Shown: positions 28,213 to 36,247, numbered from the stretch's first letter. The stretch is DNA of 64,000 nt from an uncultured Alphaproteobacteria bacterium (GCA_903822175.1 CAIJOB010000015.1:124001-188000); one strand, 5' to 3'. Translations and numbers: made by a program. Notes: generated by a model from the letters alone, not told the origin.

Positions 28213-29148
28213 TCACGGTGTGGGGACGATCACCAGCTTGGCTTTCGGCAGGCCCGTCGTCTCAAGTTCGATCAGCGCGGGAAGCGCTTCGGCCAGCGAA
28301 ACGACCCGGCCGATTTTCGGCGCGAAATGGGCCTGCTCGGCCGCGGCCGCGATGCCGGTCATCCGCCCGGCGTTCGGCATGCCGGAGGCGAGTGCGTGCC
28401 GGGCCGAGACGAGGCTCGTCAGGATGATGCGCGGCGAAGGCACGGCGTGGACCGCGATTCCGCCGGGCTTCAGCATCTCGGCGCAGGACCTCAGTCCCAG
28501 GCCGCCGGCGGTATCGAACACCAGATCGAAGCGGCCCGCATAGGCCGAGGGATCGAAGCCGCGGTAGTCGGCGACCTCGCTGACGCCCAGCGCCAGGGCC
28601 TCCTCCCGCACCTGCGCGCTGCAATTGCCGGCGACCTGTGCGCCGCGCATGAGCGCCAGCTGCACCGCCGCGCGGCCCAACCCGCCGAGACAACCGGCGA
28701 TGAACACCGACTGGCCGGCGCGCACCTTGGCGCGGTCAACCACCGCCGACCAGGATGTCACGCTGGCCATGGGGAGGGCCGCGGCCAGCTCGAAGGAAAT
28801 CGACGACGGCTTCAGGTAGGCCCCATCCTCCCCGATCAGCAGATAGTCAGCGAATGCGCCCGCCGCGCGGATGCCGCTGACGCCGAACACCTCGTCGCCG
28901 ACCTTGCGCGTGGTGACCCCTGGCCCGACCGTGTCGATGACGCCGGCGAAATCGTGCCCCATCCCGCGCGGAAAGCGCCGGCCGGACACCAGCCGCAGGC
29001 CGCCCGCCCGGACCTTCCAGTCCGCCGGATTGACGCTCGCGGCCCTGACCCGCACACGCACCTGTCCCGGGCCGGGCTCCGGCCTTTCGACCTCCTCCAG
29101 CCGCATCACCTCCGGGCCGCCATAGCGGTGGTACTGGATGCGTTGCAT
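28213..29148 (-). CDS. Quinone-oxidoreductase-type MDR dehydrogenase
   Basis: A 311-residue NAD(P)-dependent medium-chain reductase of the zinc-free quinone oxidoreductase group. The catalytic-domain segments VRAASVNPADWKVRAGG (about residues 36-52) and GHDFAGVIDTVGPGV (about 66-80) are present, followed by the cofactor fingerprint VFIAGCLGGLGRAAVQLAL at about 141-159. I chose the ATG at 29148 (family start MQRIQYHRYGGPEV); the frame stays open upstream through the operator region. It is divergent from a TetR gene, and two similar palindromes lie between them, so it is probably repressed by that regulator. Confidence 0.88.
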   Translation of the reverse strand: MQRIQYHRYGGPEVMRLEEVERPEPGPGQVRVRVRAASVNPADWKVRAGGLRLVSGRRFPRGMGHDFAGVIDTVGPGVTTRKVGDEVFGVSGIRAAGAFADYLLIGEDGAYLKPSSISFELAAALPMASVTSWSAVVDRAKVRAGQSVFIAGCLGGLGRAAVQLALMRGAQVAGNCSAQVREEALALGVSEVADYRGFDPSAYAGRFDLVFDTAGGLGLRSCAEMLKPGGIAVHAVPSPRIILTSLVSARHALASGMPNAGRMTGIAAAAEQAHFAPKIGRVVSLAEALPALIELETTGLPKAKLVIVPTP

Positions 29149-29166
29149 GGATGGGTCTCCGATTTC

Positions 29167-29205
29167 GTCAGTCACTGACATATAGACGTAGAGACAGTTA
29201 CTGAC
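29167..29205. promoter_or_regulatory. Tandem palindromic operator, TetR/MDR intergenic region
   Basis: A perfect 13-bp palindrome GTCAGTCACTGAC at 29167-29179 is followed by a near copy GACAGTTACTGAC at 29193-29205. They match at 11 of 13 bases and their centres are 26 bp apart. They fill the 76-base gap between the divergent dehydrogenase and TetR genes. Paired palindromes in a shared divergent promoter are the usual TetR operator arrangement. Confidence 0.7.
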
Positions 29206-29224
29206 AATAAGCCTAGAGTGCAGC

Positions 29225-29785
29225 ATGCCCCGCAACGGAGACGACGCGCGACGCCGCCTGCAGCAGGCCGCCCTGGAGCTGGTGCAGGAGCACGGCTACG
29301 ACGCGACGACCTCGGCTGAGATCGCCGCGCGGGCCGGCCTCACCGAGCGGACTTTCTTCCGGCACTTCTCCGACAAGCGCGAGGCGCTCTTCGAGGAGGA
29401 CCCCCGGCTGCGCCCGGCCTTGACCGAAGCCATGGCGGAGGCCGCCCAGGGCCTGCCGCCGCTGGAGATCGTGCTCCAGGCCTTGCGATCCGTGGGGCCG
29501 CTGTTGGAGGAAAACCGCGCCTTCACCGCGCCGCGGCAGCCGATCATCGCCGCCACGCCTGCGCTGCGCGAACGCGCAGACGCGAAGACCGCCGCCCTAA
29601 TCTCCCTGCTGGCCGCCGGGCTGCGGCAGCGCGGCGTCGAGGCGAAGCTTGCGGCGCTGGCGGCTCAGGTCGGCATGGCCGCCTTCAGCTATGCCGCCCG
29701 GGCCTGGTTCGAGGATCCGACGGAGACCTTCGACGTCCACCTGACGCAGGCCTTCCAGGCGCTCAATCGGATGTCGCCGGGCTGA
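29225..29785 (+). CDS. TetR/AcrR family repressor
   Basis: A 186-residue regulator. The N-terminal TetR helix-turn-helix is at about residues 8-54: RRRLQQAALELVQEHGYDAT, TSAEIAARAGLTERTFFRHF and SDKREALFEED. The C-terminal ligand domain is variable, with FTAPRQPIIAATPALRERAD in its middle. It is divergent from the MDR dehydrogenase with two palindromes between them, so autoregulation and control of the dehydrogenase are likely. The inducer is unknown. Confidence 0.9.
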   Translation: MPRNGDDARRRLQQAALELVQEHGYDATTSAEIAARAGLTERTFFRHFSDKREALFEEDPRLRPALTEAMAEAAQGLPPLEIVLQALRSVGPLLEENRAFTAPRQPIIAATPALRERADAKTAALISLLAAGLRQRGVEAKLAALAAQVGMAAFSYAARAWFEDPTETFDVHLTQAFQALNRMSPG

Positions 29786-29801
29786 CGAAAGCGCCGGCCG
29801 G

Positions 29802-30254
29802 CTATTTGGCCTTTGTCTGGTGCAGTTCGATCTTGGTGCCGTCCGGATCGAGGATCCACGCGAAGGCGCCGGTCGCATCAGCCTGCCGGTCGAGCACGGT
29901 CACGCCCTTCTCCTTCAGCCGCGCCAGAAAGGCGTCCAGGTCGTCGACCGCGAAGTCGATCATGAACTCCCGCGTCGAGGGCGCCATGTAGGTCGTGGCA
30001 TTGGGAAAGGCGTTCCAGACGACTTCCCCCGGATGCCCGGCCGCGTCGTATTTCAACATCGCGCCGCCCCAGGACTCGATCGGCATTCCGAGCACGTCGC
30101 GGTACCAGCGCGCCAGCGCCTTGGGGTCCTTGCTCCTGATGAAGATGCCGCCGACCCCGGTGATATGTCCAAGCGGCTGCGCCTGAACCGCCGTGGAAAG
30201 GCCAAGCGCCAGGGCCAGCGCCAACCAACCCATCCCCTTGTGGTGCGCCGCCAT
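29802..30254 (-). CDS. Exported VOC (glyoxalase-like) protein
   Basis: A 150-residue protein with an apparent signal peptide (GWLALALALGLSTAVQAQ, about residues 9-26) ahead of one vicinal-oxygen-chelate domain. Domain landmarks are GGIFIRSKDPKALARWYRDV, EFMIDFAVDDLDAFLARLKE and the C-terminal WILDPDGTKIELHQ with the metal-ligand Glu. VOC proteins are usually cytoplasmic, so secretion is uncommon though not unknown. It converges with the TetR gene and stands alone. Substrate is unknown. Confidence 0.8.
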   Translation of the reverse strand: MAAHHKGMGWLALALALGLSTAVQAQPLGHITGVGGIFIRSKDPKALARWYRDVLGMPIESWGGAMLKYDAAGHPGEVVWNAFPNATTYMAPSTREFMIDFAVDDLDAFLARLKEKGVTVLDRQADATGAFAWILDPDGTKIELHQTKAK

Positions 30255-30323
30255 CCTGTACCCCTCCGAAGCCCGATCCGGCCCACGCTAGCGCTGGGCG
30301 CCCTGCGCGTCTAACGGCGCAGC

Positions 30324-30755
30324 CTAATTCAGCTGGGTCTTCTTCATCGGCTCGGGCGGCAGGGGCGCGATGGGGACGCCGTCCTCCACCAGATCGCGGA
30401 CCTCCTGCGAGGTCGCCTGGCCGTAGATGCCGCGGTCTTCGGAGCGGCCTTCGTGGATGGCGCGGGCTTCGCTGGCGAAGGCGTCGCCGACGTCGTCGAA
30501 GTTCTCTTCCACATGGCGGCGGACGCGGCCCATGGCTTCCATCATCATCTGATGGTTCTGGGCTGGGCTCTGATCCTGCGAGCGGCGCTTCGTCCCGGCC
30601 ACGGCCGGCGCCATGATCGCCTTGCGTACGCCTTTTGACGCGCAGACCGGGCAGTCCACCAGGCCGCGCGCCTGCTGGTCGTCGAAGTCCGCCGAGGCGG
30701 CGAACCAGCCCTCGAACTCGTGCTCGCGGTCGCAGGTGAGGGCGTAGCGGATCAT
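30324..30755 (-). CDS. DUF1178 protein
   Basis: A 143-residue protein of the DUF1178 family. The N-terminus MIRYALTCDREHEFEGWFAA and the zinc-like pair CPVCASKGVRKAIMAPAV (about residues 35-52) define the family, along with the C-terminal ARAIHEGRSEDRGIYGQATS (about 97-116). I chose the ATG at 30755, adjacent to the stop of the nitrilase gene; the longer frame is shadow sequence. It is last in the comF-grxC-nitrilase-DUF1178 row, an arrangement I know from other alphaproteobacteria. Function is unknown. Confidence 0.85.
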   Translation of the reverse strand: MIRYALTCDREHEFEGWFAASADFDDQQARGLVDCPVCASKGVRKAIMAPAVAGTKRRSQDQSPAQNHQMMMEAMGRVRRHVEENFDDVGDAFASEARAIHEGRSEDRGIYGQATSQEVRDLVEDGVPIAPLPPEPMKKTQLN

Positions 30756-30756
30756 C

Positions 30757-31581
30757 TCAGAGCTGTTTCGGATCGGCGAACGGCCGGGCGTTGACCAGGT
30801 TGGGGATCGCCGCGCGGGCCTTGGCGGCGGCCTCCAGGTCGAGGTCCGCCATGAGCACGCCGGGCTCGTCATGATCCAATTGGGCTATGACCTCGCCCCA
30901 TGGCGCCACCGCGATCGAATGGCCCCAGGTGCCGCGCCCGTCCTCGTGCCGCCCGCCTTGGGCCGGGGCCAGGACAAAGGCGCCGCTCTCGATGGCCCGG
31001 GCCCGCATCAGCACCTCCCAGTGCGCCGCGCCGGTGGGACGGGTGAAGGCCGCCGGAATGGTCATCACCTCGGCCCCGGCCAGCGCCAGCGCCCGGTAGA
31101 GCGCGGGAAAACGCAGGTCGTAGCAGACGGTCATGCCGAGCTTCAGCTCGCCGGCTCGCGCCGTCACCGCCTGGGCGCCCGGCTCATAGGTCGCCGACTC
31201 CCGCGCTGTTTCGCCGGTCGGCAGGTCGACGTCGAACATGTGCAGCTTGTCGTAGGCCGCGGTGATCGCGCCGTCGGGCGAGATCAAGAGCGAGCGGTTG
31301 GCCGCCTTGCCGTCTTCGCGTTTCACCAGCGCCGAGCCGATCAGCACCCAGACGCCGAGGTCCTTGGCCGCCGCGCGCAGACCGGTGACGACGACGTCCT
31401 CCTGCTCGCTCTTCAGCATCGGCAGCAGGAGCTCGCGGTCCTTCTGCAGGACGTTGGTTCCCTCCGGCGTGGCGATGAACTTTGCGCCCGCCGCCGCGGC
31501 CTCGCGGAGGAGGGGCAGCACATGGGCGAGGCCGGCTTCAGGCGTGGCCGGCGTGCGGGTTTGGATCAGGGCGACCTTCAT
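30757..31581 (-). CDS. Nit-type carbon-nitrogen hydrolase (deaminated glutathione amidase-like)
   Basis: A 274-residue member of the nitrilase superfamily, Nit1/Nit2-like branch. These enzymes repair glutathione that has been deaminated by transaminases. The catalytic triad is visible: Glu in FIATPEGTNVLQ (about residue 41), Lys in AAYDKLHMFDVDL (about 111) and Cys in GMTVCYDLRFPALYRALA (about 151). It lies between grxC and the DUF1178 gene and would fit a glutathione-related row. A palindromic repeat separates it from grxC. The family assignment is firm; the exact amide is inferred. Confidence 0.88.
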   Translation of the reverse strand: MKVALIQTRTPATPEAGLAHVLPLLREAAAAGAKFIATPEGTNVLQKDRELLLPMLKSEQEDVVVTGLRAAAKDLGVWVLIGSALVKREDGKAANRSLLISPDGAITAAYDKLHMFDVDLPTGETARESATYEPGAQAVTARAGELKLGMTVCYDLRFPALYRALALAGAEVMTIPAAFTRPTGAAHWEVLMRARAIESGAFVLAPAQGGRHEDGRGTWGHSIAVAPWGEVIAQLDHDEPGVLMADLDLEAAAKARAAIPNLVNARPFADPKQL

Positions 31582-31592
31582 GGGGTCCTCAT

Positions 31593-31746
31593 ATCATCCC
31601 TCCCCGTTCCGGGGAGGGTGGATCGCGCCGCGAGGCGCGAGACGGGTGGGGAAGTGTAGGTCGGATTGCCGAGTCAGCGCGCTGGCCCGCACTGGCCCAC
31701 CCGTCTCGCTTCGCTCGCCACCCTCCCCGGAACGGGGAGGGATGAT
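31593..31746. repeat. REP-like palindromic element
   Basis: The ends are inverted copies: ATCATCCCTCCCCGTTCCGG on the left, and its reverse complement closes the element on the right. Inner segments (AGACGGGTGGG and CCCACCCGTCT) are also inverted. The whole 154 bases can fold into one long hairpin between the nitrilase and grxC genes. No open frame lies in it. It may shape mRNA ends or be a non-autonomous miniature element. Confidence 0.8.
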
Positions 31747-31748
31747 CC

Positions 31749-32012
31749 TTACGCCGCCGCCTGCAGCAACGGATCGAGTTCGCCGGCGCGTTCCAGCGCC
31801 ACCATCTCGTCGCAGCCGCCGATGTGGCGCTCACCGACGAAGATCTGCGGGAAGGTCATGCGGCCGCCGGAGCGCTGGACCATCTCCTGGCGCTTGGCCG
31901 GGTCGTAGGCCGCCTCGATCTCGGTGAACTCGACGCCCTTGCGCTCCAGGAGCTCCACCGCGCGCACGCAGTAGGGGCAGTAGGGCTTGGTGTAGATGGT
32001 GACGTGGGACAT
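31749..32012 (-). CDS. grxC: Glutaredoxin 3
   Basis: An 87-residue dithiol glutaredoxin, which reduces protein and glutathione mixed disulphides using glutathione. The active site CPYC is at about residues 11-14 (YTKPYCPYCVRAVELLERKG), the TFPQIFVG cis-proline element is near 53-60, and the GGCDEMVALERAGEL segment is at about 64-78. It lies 50 bases downstream of comF in the same direction, with the nitrilase gene next, separated by a palindromic repeat. Confidence 0.94.
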   Translation of the reverse strand: MSHVTIYTKPYCPYCVRAVELLERKGVEFTEIEAAYDPAKRQEMVQRSGGRMTFPQIFVGERHIGGCDEMVALERAGELDPLLQAAA

Positions 32013-32062
32013 GGGCTCTTTGGGGGAAAGGGGCCTCTAACGTAACAACCGTCTCAGAACCT

Positions 32063-32779
32063 TCATATGGTGACTCGGCTCATTTCTTTCACCCGGGCCA
32101 CCACCGCGACATCCACACGCACCGCGCCGGCGGCCTTGAGCGCCCGCGCGCAGCCCTCGGCGGTCGCGCCGGTGGTCATCACGTCGTCGATCAGCAGGAT
32201 GCGCTTGCCGGCCACGCGGGCCGCGCGGCGGGCCGGGACCTCGAAGGCGCCGGCGACGTTGCGCTTGCGGCCCACGCCCGACTTGCCGCCTTGCGTGCCG
32301 GTGGCGCGGCGGCGGACCAGGGCGTCGGGCAGGTAGGGAACGCCGGTCAGGCGGCAGAGCGGCCGGGCGATCTCGGCGGCCTGATTGTAGCGGCGGCTGA
32401 GCAGGCGCGACGGGTGCAGCGGCACCGGCGCGATGGCGTCGGCGTCCTCGATCAGCTCGCGCGCGGCGCGGCTGAGCCAGCGGGCGAACAGCGGGGCCAG
32501 GTCGGCGCGGTCGGCATGCTTCAGCTTCAGGATCGGCTCGCGGGAGTGCTCGTCGTAGAGGCAGGCCGCGCGGGCCGCATCGAAGGCGCGGGGCTTGGCC
32601 AGGCACTGGGCGCAGCGCGAGCCGATGTCGAACTCGAACGGGACGCCGCAACCGTCACAGACCGGGCCGTCAAGGAACTGGATGCGGCTCCAGGCGGCCG
32701 CCGACAGCCCACCCGCCTGCGCGGCGCCGCCATCCAGCGCCTGCGGCGGGAAAATCAGATCGAGGGTTCCACGCCACAT
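32063..32779 (-). CDS. comF: ComF family phosphoribosyltransferase-like protein
   Basis: A 238-residue ComF protein, related to phosphoribosyltransferases and needed for DNA uptake in competent bacteria; its biochemical role is not settled. An N-terminal four-Cys zinc element (CDGCGVPFEFDIGSRCAQCL, about residues 41-60) precedes the domain with the PRPP-binding loop ILLIDDVMTTGATAEGCARA at about 195-214. The frame extends far upstream on paper, but I placed the start at the ATG at 32779 (MWRGTLDLIFPPQ), which is the family N-terminus. It is divergent from the methyltransferase at 32840. Confidence 0.88.
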   Translation of the reverse strand: MWRGTLDLIFPPQALDGGAAQAGGLSAAAWSRIQFLDGPVCDGCGVPFEFDIGSRCAQCLAKPRAFDAARAACLYDEHSREPILKLKHADRADLAPLFARWLSRAARELIEDADAIAPVPLHPSRLLSRRYNQAAEIARPLCRLTGVPYLPDALVRRRATGTQGGKSGVGRKRNVAGAFEVPARRAARVAGKRILLIDDVMTTGATAEGCARALKAAGAVRVDVAVVARVKEMSRVTI

Positions 32780-32839
32780 CGCCCGGGCGCGCGGGCCCGG
32801 TTTCAAATAGGATCGGAAGAGGCCATCTTCCGCGCTCAA

Positions 32840-33748
32840 ATGTCCGCTCCCCCTCGCCTCTTCGACCGCGCCTTGCACGCCAAGCGCCTGGACCGCGCCG
32901 CGAGCGGCTTTACGGCCGCTGACTTCCTGCAGCGCCGCGCCGCCCTCGACCTTGTCGAGCGCCTGGAAGGGATCATGCGGGACTTCCCGCGAGCCGTCGA
33001 CCTTTCGGCGCGCAAGGGCGCCTTTGCCGAAGCGCTCGCCGAAACCGAGGCCGCCAGCCGCGTGGGCCTGCTGGTCGAGACGGACCTCTCCGCCGCCATG
33101 CTGAGCGGCCGGGACGGCCCGCGCCTGGTGCTGGACGAGGAGCGCCTGCCCTTCGCGCTGGCCAGCCTGGACCTGATCGTCTCGACGCTCGGCCTGCATT
33201 GGACCAACGACGTGGTCGGCGCGCTGGTGCAGATCCGCCGCGCCCTGAAACCCGATGGCCTGTTCCTGGGCGCCTTCCTCGGCGGCTCGACCCTCACCGA
33301 ACTGCGCCAGGCCCTGACCGACGCGGAGAGCGAGATCCTCGGCGGCGTCGGCAGCCGCGTCTCGCCCTTCGCCGACAGCCGCGACGCGGCGGGCCTGTTG
33401 CAGCGCGCGGGTTTCGCCCTGCCAGTGGCCGACGTGGACCGCGTGAACGTCAGCTACGAGCATCCCCTGCGGCTGATGGCCGACCTGCGCCAGATGGGCG
33501 AGACCAATGTGCTCGCCGACCGCCATCCCCGCGCGCTCACCCGCACCCTGCTGGCTCGCGCCGCTGAGATCTACGCCCAGCGGTTCTCGGGCCCCGACGG
33601 GCGGGTGTCCGCCACCTTCGAGATCGTCACCCTGACCGGCTGGGCGCCGCACGCCAGCCAGCCACAGCCCCTGCAGCCCGGCTCGGCCAAGATGCGGCTT
33701 GCCGACGCCCTGGGCGTCGTGGAGCACCCGCTCCCGCGGGGCGAATGA
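32840..33748 (+). CDS. NDUFAF5/BioC-like SAM methyltransferase-fold protein
   Basis: A 302-residue protein of the methyltransferase type 11 fold closest in layout to mitochondrial NDUFAF5, the complex I assembly factor. It begins PPRLFDRALHAKRLDRAA, typical of this branch. Motif I is atypical: RAVDLSARKGAFAEAL (about residues 51-66) lacks the GxGxG glycines. Later features are present: LDLIVSTLGLHWTNDVVGAL (about 113-132) and ALKPDGLFLGAFLGGSTL (about 138-155). It is divergent from comF, an order I know from other alphaproteobacteria. It could act on NuoB, as NDUFAF5 acts on NDUFS7, but that is inference. Confidence 0.78.
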   Translation: MSAPPRLFDRALHAKRLDRAASGFTAADFLQRRAALDLVERLEGIMRDFPRAVDLSARKGAFAEALAETEAASRVGLLVETDLSAAMLSGRDGPRLVLDEERLPFALASLDLIVSTLGLHWTNDVVGALVQIRRALKPDGLFLGAFLGGSTLTELRQALTDAESEILGGVGSRVSPFADSRDAAGLLQRAGFALPVADVDRVNVSYEHPLRLMADLRQMGETNVLADRHPRALTRTLLARAAEIYAQRFSGPDGRVSATFEIVTLTGWAPHASQPQPLQPGSAKMRLADALGVVEHPLPRGE

Positions 33749-33869
33749 AGTCCGACAGCCCAGCTTGGTAACGTCCCGGCAAGCCGACGCAGCGACAACT
33801 GACCACGGCGGCGTCACCCGGGGTCTGCGCCTAGGCTGACGCATCGGGGGGCTCCTGGATGCGGGGGTC

Positions 33870-34862
33870 ATGATGACCAAGACGAAAAACCTGAGCCTGG
33901 CGACGGTCGCCGGCCTCATCGCGCTGGCGGGCTGCGCGACGCAGCCGGCGCCGCACCAACGCACCGCTGCCCTGCGCCCCTTGCCGCCGCGCCCTTACGC
34001 GTCAGCGCCGCGCCAATCGACACTTTCGGCCGTCGAAACCGCGCCCACGGACCGCAGCCTGCAGATCCAGGCCGCCGCCTTCGAAAGCTTCATGCGCCAT
34101 GCGCGCGGCATCGACCCGGCGTTCAGCAGCCCGGCCGACGTCGCCCAGGCGCTGCAGACCGGAGCCCGCCACGAGCCCCGCGAGCTGGAAGCCGGGATGA
34201 TCGCCTTTGCCGCGCTGGCGGCCTTGCAGGAGCCGCGCTTCGTCGCCGCCGTCCGCGCCGAGGCGCGGCCGGGCGAGCTGGCGCGCCGCCTCGCCGCCGA
34301 TCCGCAAGCCGCGCTGGCGCTGCCGGGCGCCGAGGCCGCTGGCGCGCGGGCCAGTGGGGCGCTCTACGCCCAGGGTTCCGGCCTCACCGGCGATGGCGAG
34401 AAGGTCAAACACGCCGCCTATTCGGTGCAGCACCAGGCCTGGTCCACCGCCAAAGTCCCGGACGCCGCCGGCCGCCTCAGCCGCGTGAAGCGCCTCTCCA
34501 CAGAGAGCTATCGCCCGGCCGGGGAGGACGCTGCTCAGCTCCAGCTAGCCTTGGCTCAAAACACCCATCGCCCCGGCGGGGCGACCCCGGTGGTGGCGCG
34601 CGGCGTGGCGCTGGCGGCGCTGTCGGTGCTAGGCGAACAGCGGCAGGGCCAGGGCCTGATGAGCGAACCCGCCGCCGGCTCCTGCCTGCACATGGCCAAG
34701 CTCAACCTCTATCAGTGCCTGGCCAGCGCCGGCCCGCACTACGAGGACATCTTCTGCCTGGGCCAGCACGCCATGATCGACCCTGGACAATGCGTGGTCG
34801 AGGCCACCAAGGCCCCCGGGCCGCGCCAGGTGGCGGTGACCAGGGCTAGCTATCGCCCCTAG
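33870..34862 (+). CDS. Putative lipoprotein of unknown function
   Basis: A 330-residue protein with a lipobox (VAGLIALAGC, Cys at about residue 22), so it is likely anchored to an envelope membrane. The mature sequence is Ala-rich and alpha-helical, with SLQIQAAAFESFMRHARGID (about 63-82) and, near the C-terminus, SCLHMAKLNLYQCLASAGPH and YEDIFCLGQHAMIDPGQCVV, whose cysteines could form disulphides. No named family is recognised. It stands alone, followed in the same direction by the exported alpha/beta hydrolase 63 bases later. Confidence 0.75.
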   Translation: MMTKTKNLSLATVAGLIALAGCATQPAPHQRTAALRPLPPRPYASAPRQSTLSAVETAPTDRSLQIQAAAFESFMRHARGIDPAFSSPADVAQALQTGARHEPRELEAGMIAFAALAALQEPRFVAAVRAEARPGELARRLAADPQAALALPGAEAAGARASGALYAQGSGLTGDGEKVKHAAYSVQHQAWSTAKVPDAAGRLSRVKRLSTESYRPAGEDAAQLQLALAQNTHRPGGATPVVARGVALAALSVLGEQRQGQGLMSEPAAGSCLHMAKLNLYQCLASAGPHYEDIFCLGQHAMIDPGQCVVEATKAPGPRQVAVTRASYRP

Positions 34863-34925
34863 GTCACAGCGGCGGCGCGCGCTAGGGAGGTCGGCGATCG
34901 AAAGCTTCGCCGGGAACCCCTCCTC

Positions 34926-36026
34926 ATGCGCCGTCTGCTCGCCCTCGCCCTGGCGCTCGTCATCGCGCCGACCCTGACCCAGGCCGCCGGCAAGCCCGCC
35001 GCCAATTCGCTCGCCGCGCCCTGCATCAGCGCCACAGCGACGTGCGAACAATGGGTGGCGCTGGGCGATAGCGGCGCGCGGTCGATGGTCTATGCGACCT
35101 ATCCGCTGACCGCACCCAACACCCGCATCCGCCGCGCGCTGATCATGGTCCACGGTACGGGCCGCAACGCAGACCACTACTTCACCACGGCCACCGGCGC
35201 GGCCTTTCTGGCGGACGCGCTGGGCGACACCCTGGTGATCTCGCCGGCCTTCCACTCGGCCGACGGCGGCTGCAAGGACAAGCTCCAGCCCAAGGAAGTC
35301 AGCTGGAGTTGCGGCGGCGACAGCTGGCGCTCCGGCGGCATGTCGGCCAGCAACCCGGAGCTCAGCTCCTTCGACCTGATCGACCAGCTGCTAAAGACGC
35401 TGGCCGACAAGCACACTTTCCCCAATCTCACAGCCATCGTCGTCGCCGGCCACTCGGCCGGCGGCCAGTTCGTGCACCGCTACGAGATGGCCAACCGAGT
35501 GCACGAGACGCTCGGCGTGCCGGTGAGCTATGTCGTGGCCAACCCGTCCAGCTATGCTTGGCCGGACGCCACCCGCGCGCTTCCCGACGGCGACGGCGCG
35601 CCGGCCGCCGAGGTCGCCGGCTGGGACAAGGAAACGCCGCACACCAACTTCAGCTATGGCCCGTTGGCCAATGCGGCCGCCGTTCCGAAATACGACCTTT
35701 GGCCCTTCGGCCTGGAGGCGCGGACCCGCGGCTACACCGTCCAGATGAGCGACGCCCAGCTGAAGCTCCAGCTCATCTCGCGGCCCACCACCTATCTGCT
35801 GAGCCAGGTCGACACCCTGCCGCTCGGTGGCTTCGACGGCTCGCCGCCGGCCATGGCCCAGGGCGCCACCCGCCGCTCGCGCGGTGAGGCGTTCGTGAAG
35901 TTCATCAACGAGCACCTGGGCGCCAAGGCGAAGGTGATCATCGTGCCGGAGTGCGGCCACAACGACCGCTGCGTCTACACCACCGACGCCGTGCTGCCGG
36001 TGATCTTCCCGCCGGTCGCGCCCTGA
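34926..36026 (+). CDS. Exported alpha/beta hydrolase
   Basis: A 366-residue secreted serine hydrolase. The signal peptide is RRLLALALALVIAPTLTQAA (about residues 2-21). The oxyanion region is ALIMVHGTGRNADHYF (about 73-88), the nucleophile elbow is IVVAGHSAGGQFVHRY (Ser at about 178), and the C-terminal acid/His region includes PECGHNDRCVYTTDA (about 339-353) with the catalytic His. Three or four Cys in the mature chain (CISATATCEQW, GGCKDKLQ) suggest disulphides. Substrate is unknown; esterase is the safest guess. A small gene follows 56 bases later. Confidence 0.85.
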   Translation: MRRLLALALALVIAPTLTQAAGKPAANSLAAPCISATATCEQWVALGDSGARSMVYATYPLTAPNTRIRRALIMVHGTGRNADHYFTTATGAAFLADALGDTLVISPAFHSADGGCKDKLQPKEVSWSCGGDSWRSGGMSASNPELSSFDLIDQLLKTLADKHTFPNLTAIVVAGHSAGGQFVHRYEMANRVHETLGVPVSYVVANPSSYAWPDATRALPDGDGAPAAEVAGWDKETPHTNFSYGPLANAAAVPKYDLWPFGLEARTRGYTVQMSDAQLKLQLISRPTTYLLSQVDTLPLGGFDGSPPAMAQGATRRSRGEAFVKFINEHLGAKAKVIIVPECGHNDRCVYTTDAVLPVIFPPVAP

Positions 36027-36082
36027 ACGGAACAGCGCCGCTGGCCGCTCGTTAGGAAGTCTCCGATCCAAGGAGACCTCCC

Positions 36083-36247
36083 ATGGCTGATCCGCAAAAC
36101 GGCAAGGCCGCCGACAAGCACCCCGGCATGTTCGGCGACGGCACCGAAGAGCAGAATCTGAACCAGAAAGGCGATCCCTCGGCTCGGATCACCGAGGACG
36201 AGGTGAAAGACGCCTTTGGCGAGAAAGCTCCGGCGCCGAAGCCCTAA
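36083..36247 (+). CDS. Small acidic-basic hypothetical protein (54 aa)
   Basis: A short gene easily missed because of its size. It has a strong ribosome site (AAGGAGAC, 7-14 bases upstream of the ATG) and a 54-codon frame with good codon use ending in TAA. The product is highly charged and probably disordered (DPQNGKAADKHPGMFGDGTE at the start, RITEDEVKDAFGEKAPAPKP at the end), without signal peptide or cysteine. Its stop overlaps the convergent M28 peptidase stop by four bases. No family is recognised. Confidence 0.6.
   Translation: MADPQNGKAADKHPGMFGDGTEEQNLNQKGDPSARITEDEVKDAFGEKAPAPKP

Noticed and set aside
32780..33964. N-terminal extension of ComF to 633 residues
   Set aside because: The extension is antisense to the methyltransferase gene and has no homologous content; the family start is at 32779.
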